From contig JAIRYM010000021.1 of the NCBI GenBank assembly GCA_031267615.1, positions 1 through 55,980 of the forward strand: a stretch of 55,980 bases of DNA. Direction: 5' to 3'. The position numbers and the translations under genes were made by a program. The stretch comes from Dysgonamonadaceae bacterium (GTDB lineage: Bacteria; Bacteroidota; Bacteroidia; Bacteroidales; Azobacteroidaceae). Of this stretch, positions 34,724-43,960 are shown piece after piece (the stretch's first letter is position 1; every line of letters starts with the position of its first letter). Below the pieces are notes generated by a model, which made no database searches, was not told the origin of the DNA, and saw only the letters and a list, made by a program, of their open reading frames with translations.

Positions 34724-35536
34724 ATGAAAAAAATTTTTGCTTTGTCAATCATTATGATTGCGTGTATTGTTGCCGGAAAGGCACAGAAAATCAAAGGTTC
34801 GGACACACTTCTTCCGCTTTCGCAGCAGGAAGCGGAGAGTTACATGAACAGTGACCCGTCACAAACCGTTATCGTCACCGGAGGCGGAAGCGGGACCGGT
34901 ATTGCGGCGCTCATTGAGGGGACGACCGACATTGCGCAGTCGTCAAGGAAAATCAAGTTTGAGGAAAAACAGAAGATCAGCGAAGGCGGAAAGTCGGTCA
35001 AAGAAGTAGTTGTCGCTTTCGACGCACTGGCAATCGTTGTCAATCCTGAAAACAAGGTTACGAATCTCACTCGCGAGCAGCTGGAAGGAATCTTTACCGG
35101 CAAGATCACGAACTGGAAAGAGGTTGGCGGCGCAGACCTGAAAATTACTCCGTATTCAAGAGAGACCTCTTCCGGTACGTATGAGTTTTTCAAGGAAAGC
35201 GTGCTTAAAAACAAAAACTACAAGAGCGGTATCCTCAGTATGCCTGCCACGGGAGCGATCGTTCAGTCTGTCGGTCAGACAAAAGGAGCGATCGGTTATA
35301 TCGGGCTGGCGTATATTAATAAAGACGTTAAGGCGGTGCATGTATCTTACGATAACGGTAAAACGTTTACCGCGCCTTCAGTCGCCTCGGCTAAGGATGG
35401 AACATATCCTATCGTCAGGGAGTTATATTATTATTATGTTACTGCGGTAGAAAAAGCGGTTCGTCCGTTTATCGACTACGTTCTTTCGCCGGCAGGACAG
35501 AAGATTGTAGCTGAAACCGGTTTTATTACACTCTAA
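34724..35536 (+). CDS. pstS: Phosphate ABC transporter substrate-binding protein
   Basis: This 270-residue periplasmic binding protein has a signal peptide (MKKIFALSIIMIACIVAGKA). KGSDTLLPLSQQEAESYM, VTGGGSGTGIAALIEGTTDI and SRETSSGTYEFFKESVLK are the phosphate-ligand loops. LTREQLEGIFTGKITNWKEV is the typical mid-protein helix. Its stop TAA overlaps the ATG of pstC by one base, so translation is coupled. Confidence 0.94.
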   Translation: MKKIFALSIIMIACIVAGKAQKIKGSDTLLPLSQQEAESYMNSDPSQTVIVTGGGSGTGIAALIEGTTDIAQSSRKIKFEEKQKISEGGKSVKEVVVAFDALAIVVNPENKVTNLTREQLEGIFTGKITNWKEVGGADLKITPYSRETSSGTYEFFKESVLKNKNYKSGILSMPATGAIVQSVGQTKGAIGYIGLAYINKDVKAVHVSYDNGKTFTAPSVASAKDGTYPIVRELYYYYVTAVEKAVRPFIDYVLSPAGQKIVAETGFITL

Positions 35537-36732
35537 TGAACCGTACGGCGGAAAAACTCGCAGAGTCTTTGCTGACAGTCAGCGGAACGACAACCGGAAT
35601 TGTCATTCTGCTGATTGTCTTTTTCCTCTTCAAGGAAGGAGCAGGCTTTTTTCATCATAACGATGTGGAAGCAGGATATGCGCTCTGCGTGAACGGAGAA
35701 AACGCAGTAAAAAATCTTTCTTCCGGACAGATAAAGGATATTTTCGACTACGAAACCGGTAACTGGAAAGAAGTCGGCGGGGCTGACGAAGAGATCGTCC
35801 CGTTTCGCGTAAGCGATATAATAAACATGTATCAGGAAGCGGAACTGGGAGAGAATTATGTCCTGTTGCCGGAAAAGATCGGAGAAACGATAGCGAAAAC
35901 GCGGGGGATTATCGCGTTCATTCCTGTTCAGTATCTGCCGGAGAGCAATCCTGAGGTGAGGGTTCTTGAAAGTAAACGCCTTAATCCGTCGGACTTCTTT
36001 ATGGGGAAAGACTGGATGCCGACTGCTACGCCGGCTCCTCAGTTCGGGCTTCTGCCGCTCTTGGCGGGTACGTTATGGGTGAGTCTGTTTGCAATTATTA
36101 TCGCTCTGCCGCTCGGACTTGGGGTCGCGATTTATCTCGCCGAACTTGCGGGCGAACGAACGCGCAATCTGCTGAAGCCTGCTATCGAGCTGCTTGCCGG
36201 AATACCTTCCGTGGTTTACGGATTCTTCGGGCTGGTAGTTCTGGTGCCTTTCATTCAGAAAATATTTGATCTTCCGGTTGGTGAAACTGCTTTCGCCGGC
36301 AGCCTGATACTGGCGATAATGGCGCTGCCGACGATTATCACTGTTGCAGAAGATTCGATAAGGAACACGCCACAGTCAATCCGCGAAGCAAGCCTCGGAC
36401 TGGGAGCCAGTCACTGGCAAACAATCTGTCGCGTCATCATTCCTTATTCTGCTTCCGGCATCTCGGCTGCAATCGTGCTCGGCATCGGGCGGGCGGTAGG
36501 CGAAACAATGGCGGTGCTGATGGTGACCGGTAACGCGGCTGTCATCCCGCATACGCTGTTTGAACCGGTGAGAACTATTCCCGCCACGATAGCGGCTGAA
36601 CTTGGAGAGGCGCCCGCGGGAGGAATACACAGCGGAGCGCTGTTTGTCCTCGGATGTATCCTCTTCATCATCACTGCTGCGGTAAGTGTCGGAGCAGAAC
36701 TTATTTCCAAAAACAAGTACAAAAACATTTAA
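35536..36732 (+). CDS. pstC: Phosphate ABC transporter permease PstC with PstS-like periplasmic insert
   Basis: This is a 398-residue permease. TM1 lies at about 16-33. Between TM1 and the permease core (from about residue 170, PLLAGTLWVSLFAIIIALPL) is a periplasmic segment of about 130 residues. Part of it (NLSSGQIKDIFDYETGNWKE, VGGADEEIVPFR) matches the LTREQLEGIFTGKITNWKEV region of PstS. The core carries the EAA loop SIREASLGLGASHWQTICRV. The insert looks like a degenerate half of a binding protein and may help receive phosphate. Confidence 0.93.
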   Translation: MNRTAEKLAESLLTVSGTTTGIVILLIVFFLFKEGAGFFHHNDVEAGYALCVNGENAVKNLSSGQIKDIFDYETGNWKEVGGADEEIVPFRVSDIINMYQEAELGENYVLLPEKIGETIAKTRGIIAFIPVQYLPESNPEVRVLESKRLNPSDFFMGKDWMPTATPAPQFGLLPLLAGTLWVSLFAIIIALPLGLGVAIYLAELAGERTRNLLKPAIELLAGIPSVVYGFFGLVVLVPFIQKIFDLPVGETAFAGSLILAIMALPTIITVAEDSIRNTPQSIREASLGLGASHWQTICRVIIPYSASGISAAIVLGIGRAVGETMAVLMVTGNAAVIPHTLFEPVRTIPATIAAELGEAPAGGIHSGALFVLGCILFIITAAVSVGAELISKNKYKNI

Positions 36733-36735
36733 CAG

Positions 36736-37584
36736 ATGAATAAACAGATAAGACAAAACATTGCGTTCACAGTCTTCCGGCTGCTGAGCCTTGCCGTGGT
36801 CGGCATACTGTTCTGGATACTCGGCTTCATAACTTACAAGGGGATCGGAGTTATCAGCTGGCAGTTCCTGACAACAGCGCCGACTGACGGGATGACTGCC
36901 GGAGGTATCTTTCCTGCTATCGTCGGCACGCTCTGTCTGATTGCAGGCAGCGCTGCGGTAGCCTTTCCGCTCGGTATTCTATCCGCGATTTATACCTCGG
37001 AATATGCAGGCGACGGAAAGGTGGTGAGGTTCATCCGTATTATGACCAACAACCTGGCTGGTATACCGTCCATAGTGTTCGGACTGTTTGGCATGTCCCT
37101 CTTCGTTAACACAATGGGGTTCGGAGATTCCATCATCGCAGGCTCGCTGACACTGGGACTGCTTACAATGCCGCTCGTGATAAGGACAACCGAAGAGGCG
37201 CTCAAAGCTATTCCCGATACATTCCGTCAGGGCAGCTATGCGCTCGGAGCAAGCAAACTGCAGACCGTGAGCAGAATCGTACTGCCGGCAGCGTTTCCCA
37301 ACATCATCACAGGTCTCATTCTCTCTGTCGGCAGGATTTCAGGCGAAACGGCGCCGATACTCTTTACTGTGGCAGCATATTTCCTGCCGCAGTTGCCGGA
37401 TTCGATTTACTCGCAGGTGATGGCGCTGCCGTATCACCTCTATGTCATCGCGGTGAGCGGAACTGACCTCGAGGCTACCAGACCGATGGCTTACGGCACC
37501 GCTCTCGTGCTTATCGCAATCGTGCTGATAATAAATGTATCCGCTTCAATCATCAGGAAAAAACTAAGTAAAAGATATGCTTGA
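36736..37584 (+). CDS. pstA: Phosphate ABC transporter permease PstA
   Basis: This 282-residue protein has six membrane segments. The EAA loop is [20 protein letters not shown], and [16 protein letters not shown] and [10 protein letters not shown] are family segments. It starts 3 bp after pstC and overlaps pstB by 8 bp. It forms the channel with PstC. Confidence 0.95.
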   Translation: MNKQIRQNIAFTVFRLLSLAVVGILFWILGFITYKGIGVISWQFLTTAPTDGMTAGGIFPAIVGTLCLIAGSAAVAFPLGILSAIYTSEYAGDGKVVRFIRIMTNNLAGIPSIVFGLFGMSLFVNTMGFGDSIIAGSLTLGLLTMPLVIRTTEEALKAIPDTFRQGSYALGASKLQTVSRIVLPAAFPNIITGLILSVGRISGETAPILFTVAAYFLPQLPDSIYSQVMALPYHLYVIAVSGTDLEATRPMAYGTALVLIAIVLIINVSASIIRKKLSKRYA

Positions 37585-38323
37585 AACAATTAACATCAAC
37601 TTCTGGTACGGAGCCTTTCATGCCCTTAAAGACATAAGCATGAAGATAGAAAGAAACACGGTAACAGCGTTTATCGGACCCTCGGGCTGCGGCAAATCAA
37701 CATTCCTGAGGCTGTTCAACAGAATGAACGACCTGATTCCGGATACGCACCTGACGGGTGAATGTCTGATCGACGGTAAGAACATATACAGCAAGACGGT
37801 TGATGTGACAGGCTTGCGAAAGAACGTCGGCATGGTGTTTCAGAAGCCCAATCCGTTCCCGAAAACCATTTATGACAATGTCGCATACGGGCTCAGGGTG
37901 GACGGCGAAAGCAACAGAGGGCTGATAGCGCGGCGGGTAGAGGAATCCCTGAAAAGCGCCGCTCTGTGGGACGAAGTAAAGGACAAACTCAAAAAGTCCG
38001 CTTTCGAACTCTCGGGAGGGCAGCAGCAGCGGTTATGCATCGCCCGCGCGCTCGCAATTTCGCCGTCGGTAATACTGATGGATGAACCGGCGTCAGCGCT
38101 CGATCCGGTCTCTACTTCGAAAATAGAAGACCTGATTCATACCCTGAAACGGGATTACACTATCGTTATTGTTACACATAACATGCAGCAGGCAGCGAGG
38201 ATAAGCGACCGGACGGGTTTCTTCATGCTGGGCGAGTTAATCGAGTTCAACGATACGAAAAAGGTGTTCCTTAACCCGGACAGGGAAGAGACACAGAACT
38301 ACATTACTGGAAGATTCGGTTGA
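37577..38323 (+). CDS. pstB: Phosphate ABC transporter ATP-binding protein
   Basis: This 248-residue ATPase has Walker [20 protein letters not shown] near residue 35, the Q-loop [15 protein letters not shown], the signature [15 protein letters not shown] and Walker [17 protein letters not shown]. These are the exact PstB subgroup sequences. It begins inside the end of pstA. Confidence 0.97.
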   Translation: MLETININFWYGAFHALKDISMKIERNTVTAFIGPSGCGKSTFLRLFNRMNDLIPDTHLTGECLIDGKNIYSKTVDVTGLRKNVGMVFQKPNPFPKTIYDNVAYGLRVDGESNRGLIARRVEESLKSAALWDEVKDKLKKSAFELSGGQQQRLCIARALAISPSVILMDEPASALDPVSTSKIEDLIHTLKRDYTIVIVTHNMQQAARISDRTGFFMLGELIEFNDTKKVFLNPDREETQNYITGRFG

Positions 38324-38349
38324 TAACATTATAATTGATCATACATACG

Positions 38350-39018
38350 ATGAAACATGCGGAAAAAGAACTTGCGTCCCTGAAGGACGAAATCGGACAG
38401 ATGTGGCGCCTTGTGCTGTCCCAGCTCGAGAAGGCGAAAAGAGCGTATCTCGACAGCGACGTCGAACTTGCAAGGGAGATCGCGAGCCGCGAAAAGCGGG
38501 TAAACTCATTCGAACTGAAGATAGACAGTGACTGTGAGAACTGCATCGCGCTTTATAACCCGGTGGCGATCGACCTTCGCCTTGTGCTGTCAATGATGAA
38601 AATCAGTATCATGCTCGAACGCATCGGCGACTTCGCGGACGCGATAGCCAAGTATATCATCAGGGAAAGCGGCGCTGCGGCAGATGATACTCTGAAAGCC
38701 GAACTGAGGGTGGAAGCCATGCTGGAGGCTGTGACCGTCATGCTTGCCGACAGCTACGCCGCGCTCGATACGGAGAATACGAAACTCTCGGGCAGGATAC
38801 TGGCGCAGGATGAGGTCGTGGATGAGATATACCACGATGCAGTTCCTGTACTTGCGGAGGCGATCAGGAGCGGGCGAATAAGCGCCGAATACGGACTTAA
38901 GACCATGCTTATAATACGGAAAATAGAACGCATCGGTGACCATTGCAGTAATATCGTTGAGGAGATTGTGTTCTACATAGATGCAAAGGTATTAAAGCAC
39001 AGTAAAAGCGCTGATTAG
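38350..39018 (+). CDS. phoU: Phosphate signalling regulator PhoU
   Basis: This 222-residue all-helical protein of two three-helix bundles is counted from MKHAEKELASLKDEIGQMWR; an upstream TTG would add five residues. Metal-binding-type segments are ERIGDFADAIAKY and the final ERIGDHCSNIVEEIVFYID. PhoU links the Pst transporter to the PhoR/PhoB sensor system and limits phosphate uptake. It ends the operon; no PhoR/PhoB pair is present here. Confidence 0.93.
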   Translation: MKHAEKELASLKDEIGQMWRLVLSQLEKAKRAYLDSDVELAREIASREKRVNSFELKIDSDCENCIALYNPVAIDLRLVLSMMKISIMLERIGDFADAIAKYIIRESGAAADDTLKAELRVEAMLEAVTVMLADSYAALDTENTKLSGRILAQDEVVDEIYHDAVPVLAEAIRSGRISAEYGLKTMLIIRKIERIGDHCSNIVEEIVFYIDAKVLKHSKSAD

Positions 39019-39060
39019 TTACAGGCTGCCATTACTGCGCCCGTAACGCGGTCTCTTCAT

Positions 39061-39273
39061 CGCCCGTGCACCTGTCGGGCACCCACGAGGGGCGCCCCTA
39101 CGCACGTTCCCGTCGTCATGCCTGAACGTCGCCCGACGTTGCACCTCGACGTCGCCCGCCTGCAGGGTAACATGACGCACCGAGCGCCCGCGCAAGCGGG
39201 AAAGCGCCCCAAATGAAAAGGTGTACGAACATGCAATGGCATCCCTTGTGGGCGCCCGACAGGTGTACGGGCG
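39061..39273. mobile_element. MITE-like element with about 32-bp terminal inverted repeats
   Basis: The ends CGCCCGTGCACCTGTCGGGC and (on the other strand) CGCCCGTACACCTGTCGGGC continue into CACCCAC / GCCCACA and AGGG. The 213-bp interior is GC-rich with further self-complementary pieces (CGTCGCCCGACG-type). No gene is present. It fills most of the 386-bp gap between phoU and the cyclase gene. It is related in style to the GC-rich palindromes of the prophage. Confidence 0.6.
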
Positions 39274-39363
39274 AGCGGGTGCTTCACATATTTTCTTATA
39301 ATATGTAAAAGCCTTGGGAAGTAAATATCTCACAGGTGTTAATCATTGTATATAAAAAAAGCG

Positions 39364-39371
39364 TACCTTTG
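39364..39371 (+). promoter_or_regulatory. Promoter -7 element TACCTTTG for the cyclase gene
   Basis: About 33 bp before the ATG at 39405. The -33 region is weak (ATTG at closer spacing). Confidence 0.55.
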
Positions 39372-39404
39372 CATCACAGAAACGATAATTAAATTATTAA
39401 AACA

Positions 39405-40043
39405 ATGAGAATAATAGATTTGACCGCTCCCATGTCTGACGGTGACCCGACAATGCCGATGGACCCCAAACTGTCGATCTCGTGGCACTGTACGCTTGGT
39501 ACGCTTGGCTACAACCTGTCCCGGGTTACGACTTCCACTCACCAGGGCACGCACATTGATGCGCCCCGCCATTTCTTCAGACAGGGAGAATGTATTGACG
39601 AAATCTCGCTTGAGCGCTGCGTCGTTAAGGCGATAAAGATAGATTTGACGCACAAGAAGCCGGATACGCCGATCCTTCCTGCCGACATGGAGCCATACGG
39701 AGCGTTCATTGAGCAGGGCTGTTCGGTGCTGCTGCATACCGGCTGGGAGAAACATCTGTTAAGGAAGCGATACTTCTCCGGTTTTCCCTACGTGTCCAAG
39801 GAGCTGGCAGACTGGTTTGCGGACAGGAAAGTGGGGCTTGCGGGCATGGATATGCCTACCCCTAACGGCAGGGACTGGCAGTATGTTCACGTAAGATTGC
39901 TGGGCGCCGGAGTGCTGATTGTGGAAGGGCTTGTCAATCTGGCGGCGCTGCCTGATGAGCGGCCGTTTACGTTCTTTGCGCTACCGCTCAAACTTAAGGG
40001 ACGCGACGGCTCACCGATCCGCGCTGTGGCAATGCTGGATTAA
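39405..40043 (+). CDS. Cyclase/kynurenine-formamidase family hydrolase
   Basis: This 212-residue metal-dependent hydrolase has the family motif HQGTHIDAPRHF at residues 45-56, which binds the metals, and GLAGMDMPTPNGRDWQYVHV with VLIVEGLVNLAAL in the C-terminal half. Relatives hydrolyse N-formylkynurenine or act on polyketides; the substrate cannot be told here. No tryptophan-degradation genes are adjacent. Monocistronic. Confidence 0.82.
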   Translation: MRIIDLTAPMSDGDPTMPMDPKLSISWHCTLGTLGYNLSRVTTSTHQGTHIDAPRHFFRQGECIDEISLERCVVKAIKIDLTHKKPDTPILPADMEPYGAFIEQGCSVLLHTGWEKHLLRKRYFSGFPYVSKELADWFADRKVGLAGMDMPTPNGRDWQYVHVRLLGAGVLIVEGLVNLAALPDERPFTFFALPLKLKGRDGSPIRAVAMLD

Positions 40044-40079
40044 AACAGTATAAAAATAATTAGATTCACATGCGAAAAT

Positions 40080-40110
40080 TTTCGTGATTAAGAAATTATT
40101 ATTACCTTTG
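40080..40110 (+). promoter_or_regulatory. Promoter TTTC-N19-TACCTTTG for rpsO
   Basis: About 43 bp before the ATG at 40154, leaving room for the S15 autoregulatory leader that is known in other bacteria. Confidence 0.65.
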
Positions 40111-40153
40111 CGCCGGTAAATTAGTATTATAAACCGATAATTCAACTAAAATT

Positions 40154-40423
40154 ATGTATTTAGATTCAGAGAAGAAGAGAGAAATCTTTGCAAAGTACGG
40201 GAAGTCTAACACTGATACCGGTTCCTCCGAAGGACAGATAGCATTGTTCTCCTACCGTATCTCGCATTTGACCGGACATTTACGGTCAAATAAAAAGGAT
40301 TATAGCACAGAAAGATCCTTGAAGATGCTTGTAGGCAAGCGTCGCCGGTTACTTGATTACCTTAAGGACAGGGATATTGAGCGTTATCGCACTATTATCA
40401 GGGAGCTTGGTATCAGGAAGTAA
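40154..40423 (+). CDS. rpsO: 30S ribosomal protein S15
   Basis: This 89-residue protein is of standard length. SNTDTGSSEGQIALFSYRIS, LTGHLRSNKKDYSTERSLKM and LLDYLKDRDIERYRTIIREL are diagnostic. It binds the central domain of 16S rRNA. It has its own promoter and terminator. Confidence 0.97.
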   Translation: MYLDSEKKREIFAKYGKSNTDTGSSEGQIALFSYRISHLTGHLRSNKKDYSTERSLKMLVGKRRRLLDYLKDRDIERYRTIIRELGIRK

Positions 40424-40447
40424 TATTGCTTTCCAGACCAAATCAGA

Positions 40448-40478
40448 AAAGGGATTGCTCGTTTAGAGCAATCCCTTT
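40448..40478. terminator. Terminator between rpsO and the TPR gene
   Basis: AAAGGGATTGCTC / GAGCAATCCCTTT, a 13-bp perfect stem with a 5-base loop and T-rich flank; bidirectional. Confidence 0.9.
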
Positions 40479-40497
40479 CTTTATGCAGTTTAATGTT

Positions 40498-41307
40498 TCA
40501 CAGCGCCTGTCCGGATGAATCCTGATAACCCAGCGCTTTAGCCTTTTCAAGATCTTCTCGGGCGGAGAGGTCTTCGTGCAGCAGCAGTTTAGCTCTGTAT
40601 CTTATTACGTAATAGTATGGATTCCCTTCTGTCGAGATGCGAATGGCGCGTGTTGCATCAGCGGAAGCTTTTCCTGCTTTTCCCGAGAGCAGAAAGAGTT
40701 CAGCGCGTCCTGCGTACAGTTGCGGGTTTTCTGGGTATTTATCAAGGAGAAAGGAATAGATCTTTTCTGCTTCTGCATAATCTTCCCGAAACTTTGCGAG
40801 AGCAGCCAGTCCAAGCCGTGGATAAAAACCGTCGGGATTCAGTTCAAGCATTTTCCTGAAGTCTGCTTCAGCATAATTGTCCTGTCCTGCCTGGAGATAA
40901 AGCAAGCCTCGCTGGTAGAGAAATTCCTCGTTAGCGGGATTTTGTTCCAGCAGTGCAGAATAGTCGTGTATTGCATTTTCGGTCCGTCCCGTCTCGGCAT
41001 AAAGAGAAGCGCGTGCTTCAAGAAAAACAGTATTTTCCGGCAGTTGTTCAAGTGCCGCCGAGTATGAATTGACAGCGTCGGTTTTCTTGCCGAGACGCCG
41101 CTGAACAGTGCCGAGATTATTAAGCAGAAACGGATTAAGCGGATTGTCGGGAACGCTTTCGATAGCGAGTTTCAAGTATATTTCTGCCGAATCAAGTTTG
41201 TTTTGCTCAATGTAATCGAAAGAACGTTCAATGGCGCCGCTGTCAGTCTGTGCCGAAACAGTGTTCACAGAAAGCAGCAGCGTCATAAAAACTGCAATTT
41301 TATTCAT
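40498..41307 (-). CDS. Secreted tetratricopeptide-repeat protein
   Basis: This 269-residue protein is counted from MNKIAVFMTLLLSVNTVSAQ, a signal peptide. The upstream in-frame extension overlaps rprY and is unlikely. About six TPR units follow (NPLNPFLLNNLGTVQRRLGK, TDAVNSYSAALEQLPENTVF, NEEFLYQRGLLYLQAGQDNY). TPRs mediate protein contacts in the periplasm. Its ATG lies one base after the TGA of rprY, so it is probably cotranslated with the two-component system and may be part of its envelope-related output. Confidence 0.8.
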   Translation of the reverse strand: MNKIAVFMTLLLSVNTVSAQTDSGAIERSFDYIEQNKLDSAEIYLKLAIESVPDNPLNPFLLNNLGTVQRRLGKKTDAVNSYSAALEQLPENTVFLEARASLYAETGRTENAIHDYSALLEQNPANEEFLYQRGLLYLQAGQDNYAEADFRKMLELNPDGFYPRLGLAALAKFREDYAEAEKIYSFLLDKYPENPQLYAGRAELFLLSGKAGKASADATRAIRISTEGNPYYYVIRYRAKLLLHEDLSAREDLEKAKALGYQDSSGQAL

Positions 41308-41308
41308 C

Positions 41309-42022
41309 TCATTTTTCTTCGACAACAGGTGCAATAAGTTTGTATCCCTTGCCGTGAACGTTGAGGATTTCGACGTTCGGGTCAGCGCTCAGCAGTTTGC
41401 GCAGTTTGGTGATATAAACATCCATGCTGCGTGCGGCGAACTGATAAAAATCTTGATGAGGTTTCCAAATCGTGTTCACAGCAAATTCTCTGTCAAGTAT
41501 CTCGTTCATACTGGAACAGAGATAAGCCAGCAGTTCGTTTTCTTTGGTTGTCAGCCTTATAACCGAGTCGTTGATAGAAAGTTCATGCCTCTGCGTATCA
41601 AAATAGAAATTCCCTATCTGATAGAAATGAGCGTTTTTATCCTTTTTACCGTTGATGCGGCGCATAATCGCTTCTATACGCAGCAAAAGTTCCTGCATGT
41701 TAAACGGCTTGGTAATGTAGTCGTCAGCGCCAACTTTGAACCCTTCCAGTACGTCTTCTTTCAGGTTTTTAGCGGTCAGGAAGATGATAGGAACTTCGGT
41801 GTCGACATGGCGAATTTCCTGTGCAAGCATGAATCCGTCTTTTTTAGGCATCATCACGTCCAGGATACATAAATCATATTTCTTGTTCTGAAAAGCATTT
41901 CCACCTGCTTCGCCGTCGAGAAATGAATCTACGTAAAAGTCTTTTGTCTGAAGGTATTCGCTAAGTAGCATACCCAGATTTTCGTCGTCTTCACAAAGGA
42001 AGATTTTAATTTTTTCGTCCAT
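41309..42022 (-). CDS. rprY: Response regulator, OmpR/PhoB family (RprY)
   Basis: This is a 237-residue protein. The receiver domain starts MDEKIKIFLCEDDENLGMLL and has the phospho-acceptor Asp in CILDVMMPKKDGF near residue 54 and the Lys in ADDYITKPFNMQELL. The winged-helix DNA-binding domain has RSMDVYITKLRKLLSADPNV. The sequence is close to Bacteroides fragilis RprY, as I remember it. It lies 18 bp behind rprX and one base before the TPR gene. Confidence 0.88.
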   Translation of the reverse strand: MDEKIKIFLCEDDENLGMLLSEYLQTKDFYVDSFLDGEAGGNAFQNKKYDLCILDVMMPKKDGFMLAQEIRHVDTEVPIIFLTAKNLKEDVLEGFKVGADDYITKPFNMQELLLRIEAIMRRINGKKDKNAHFYQIGNFYFDTQRHELSINDSVIRLTTKENELLAYLCSSMNEILDREFAVNTIWKPHQDFYQFAARSMDVYITKLRKLLSADPNVEILNVHGKGYKLIAPVVEEK

Positions 42023-42040
42023 AATAATTTAGTTTTTAAT

Positions 42041-43501
42041 TTATTGAATATAAGGTAATATAATTGTAAAAGTTGTACCGGCTTTGTATTCACTTTCCAC
42101 TTTGATTGTACCGCCCAAACCGTCTATAATTTTTTTGACATAAGCCAGACCAAGTCCGAATCCTTTGACATCGTGAATATTTCCTCTTGAAACTCTGTAA
42201 AATCGGTCGAAAATCTTTTTCAGATTATCGCGTTTGATGCCAATTCCGTTATCGCTGATAGAAATCATGATATTTTCACGGTCGTTCCACGTTTTAACTT
42301 TCAGAATCGGCGGGACGTCTTCTTTACTGTATTTAACAGCATTTTCCATCAGATTGAACAGAACGTTAGTGAAGTGCATCTCATCAACATAAACAAGTGA
42401 TTCGGTTGCGTCAAGAGCAAGCGTCAGTGAGCCTTTGCGGCTTTTTACCTGTATGTCGAACAGTTGCGCTACGTTTAGAAGAACATCATTTACGTCCACT
42501 TCCCTGATTTTCATTACCGAGCGTCCATCTTCCACGAGCGACATTTGCAGAACTTTATCTATAAGGAACTGTAAACGTTTGGTTTCATCTGTAACAGTGC
42601 GTGAAATTTGCCCAAGCATTTTATGCACCATATCTTTGTCAGAGAGCATCTGTCCTGCCATTGAGATGGTGGTTACAGGCGTTTTAAGTTCGTGCGTCAT
42701 ATTGCTGATAAAGTCGCTTTTCATTTCCGAAAGTTTCTTTTGCCTCAATATAATATATATAGTTACGACAAATGCAAGCAGTAATGCAAAGGTGAATACA
42801 ATCGAAGGCACAATAAGACGTATCGTTTCAAGACTGTAAACATAGTCTTTTATAGTGGGAAAATAAACCTGCAGAGTAAAAAGTTTGTTTGGCGGATCTT
42901 TTGGAAACAGTGTCTGCTTGAAGGCATCGCCGGAATTCTGTGCGCGAAAGCCCGGACTTTTAAAGACCAGATTGCCGTTACGGTCTGAAATGGCGTACAG
43001 GAACGGCAACGCCAAGTTATTGTTTGCAAGTTCTGTCTGAATATAAACTTTAATCTTGTCGAAATCAACACGCTCTTCAATCGGGAGCTCATTTGCTTTC
43101 ATATTCGTGCGAATAACTTCGCTCAACAGGTTTTCATAATACAGGTAGCGTTCGTATAAATCGTCCTGAATAGAGCGAGATTCCGTGCGCAGATCGCTTT
43201 TCCTGCGATTGAACGTAACTTTGTCGGGAATAGTTATGTTTTTGCTTTTCAGTTTTTCGGCATAACGGATAAGTTGTTCCTGCGTGTCGGTTGTGTTGGC
43301 GAGGATGCCATCAAACAGTCTGGAAGTTTCGTCAAGTTCAAGTGAACGAGAAACCTGCAAAAGATTGAGACGAACAGATTCACGGAACTGACTGCTGCGA
43401 TTTTCAGCAATAACTTTCAAATAGTCAATTTGCAGATACATTAAACCTGCAAAAGCGAAAATCATTACGCCTACAATTAACCAGATGGTTGATTTTTTCA
43501 T
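42041..43501 (-). CDS. rprX: Sensor histidine kinase (RprX)
   Basis: This 486-residue membrane kinase starts MKKSTIWLIVGVMIFAFAGL, the first membrane helix. A periplasmic sensor region follows (30-225), then a second helix near 235-255 (LIVPSIVFTFALLLAFVVTI). The phospho-acceptor is in MTHELKTPVTTISM at about residue 275. The ATPase has NLMENAVKYS, ISDNGIGI and FGLGLAYVKK. It matches RprX of Bacteroides in layout and start. It pairs with rprY downstream. Confidence 0.88.
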   Translation of the reverse strand: MKKSTIWLIVGVMIFAFAGLMYLQIDYLKVIAENRSSQFRESVRLNLLQVSRSLELDETSRLFDGILANTTDTQEQLIRYAEKLKSKNITIPDKVTFNRRKSDLRTESRSIQDDLYERYLYYENLLSEVIRTNMKANELPIEERVDFDKIKVYIQTELANNNLALPFLYAISDRNGNLVFKSPGFRAQNSGDAFKQTLFPKDPPNKLFTLQVYFPTIKDYVYSLETIRLIVPSIVFTFALLLAFVVTIYIILRQKKLSEMKSDFISNMTHELKTPVTTISMAGQMLSDKDMVHKMLGQISRTVTDETKRLQFLIDKVLQMSLVEDGRSVMKIREVDVNDVLLNVAQLFDIQVKSRKGSLTLALDATESLVYVDEMHFTNVLFNLMENAVKYSKEDVPPILKVKTWNDRENIMISISDNGIGIKRDNLKKIFDRFYRVSRGNIHDVKGFGLGLAYVKKIIDGLGGTIKVESEYKAGTTFTIILPYIQ

Positions 43502-43783
43502 TTTTTAGTCCCGAAAATTTTAACAAAGTTCGGGATAATTTTTAACATTTGCAAGTGAAAAAACGTAAAAAATGCAGGACAAAAAGATAAATATTTTTAA
43601 CAATTCGGGGTAGATATTAAAATTAAAGGGCAAAGTGTTAAAATATAAAATTGAAACGGATTATGTTGGGGCTGTTTCAAAAGTTTTATGGTAGCGTACC
43701 GGATAATATTTATACCATAGACAGGAAGAAATGAACAAAATATTAATCAGATTTAAAAAGTTGCAAAAAACTTTTTAAAAAAT
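43502..43783. other. Non-coding gap upstream of rprX
   Basis: AT-rich sequence with no open frame of interest. It contains one GGCTGTTTCAAAA arm (about 43667-43683) of a dispersed element. No convincing minus-strand TAnnTTTG for rprX is visible. Confidence 0.6.
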
Positions 43784-43814
43784 TTTGCCGTTTCAAATTA
43801 AAGTCTTACCTTTG
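43784..43814 (+). promoter_or_regulatory. Promoter TTTG-N19-TACCTTTG for the leader peptide island
   Basis: Perfect spacing, 24 bp before the leader ATG at 43838. The copy at 55739-55770 has the same layout and leader distance. Confidence 0.78.
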
Positions 43815-43837
43815 CTGCCGTTAATAACAAAAAGTAA

Positions 43838-43960
43838 ATGGCACCCGAATACTTCTACAGCAAAAATTCGCAATTGACACATGAAAAAGTGTGTCAGTTA
43901 ATGCCATTTTACCCCCCCCCCCCCCCCGAAATGACACAGTATCAGCAGGTTATGTCATAA
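43838..43960 (+). CDS. MPF leader peptide with poly-C tract (copy 1)
   Basis: A 40-codon frame begins MAPEYFYSKNSQLTHEKVCQ, continues LMPFYPPPPPEMTQ and stops at TAA. The first 24 residues are conserved in two other loci of the window (55794 and, broken, 13678). Differences include synonymous changes (TTT/TTC, CCC/CCA) and similar residues (H/Y, F/L), which supports translation. The C16 tract encodes the prolines. One extra C would join the leader to the longer frame that contains array B. A TGACACA / TGTGTCA inverted repeat lies within the codons 13-20. Confidence 0.55.
   Translation: MAPEYFYSKNSQLTHEKVCQLMPFYPPPPPEMTQYQQVMS

Noticed and set aside
39019..39333. Reading frames of 76-104 codons on the minus strand behind phoU
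   Set aside because: They lie across the GC-rich inverted-repeat element and have compositions dictated by it (Arg/Gly/Pro-rich), with no family resemblance.
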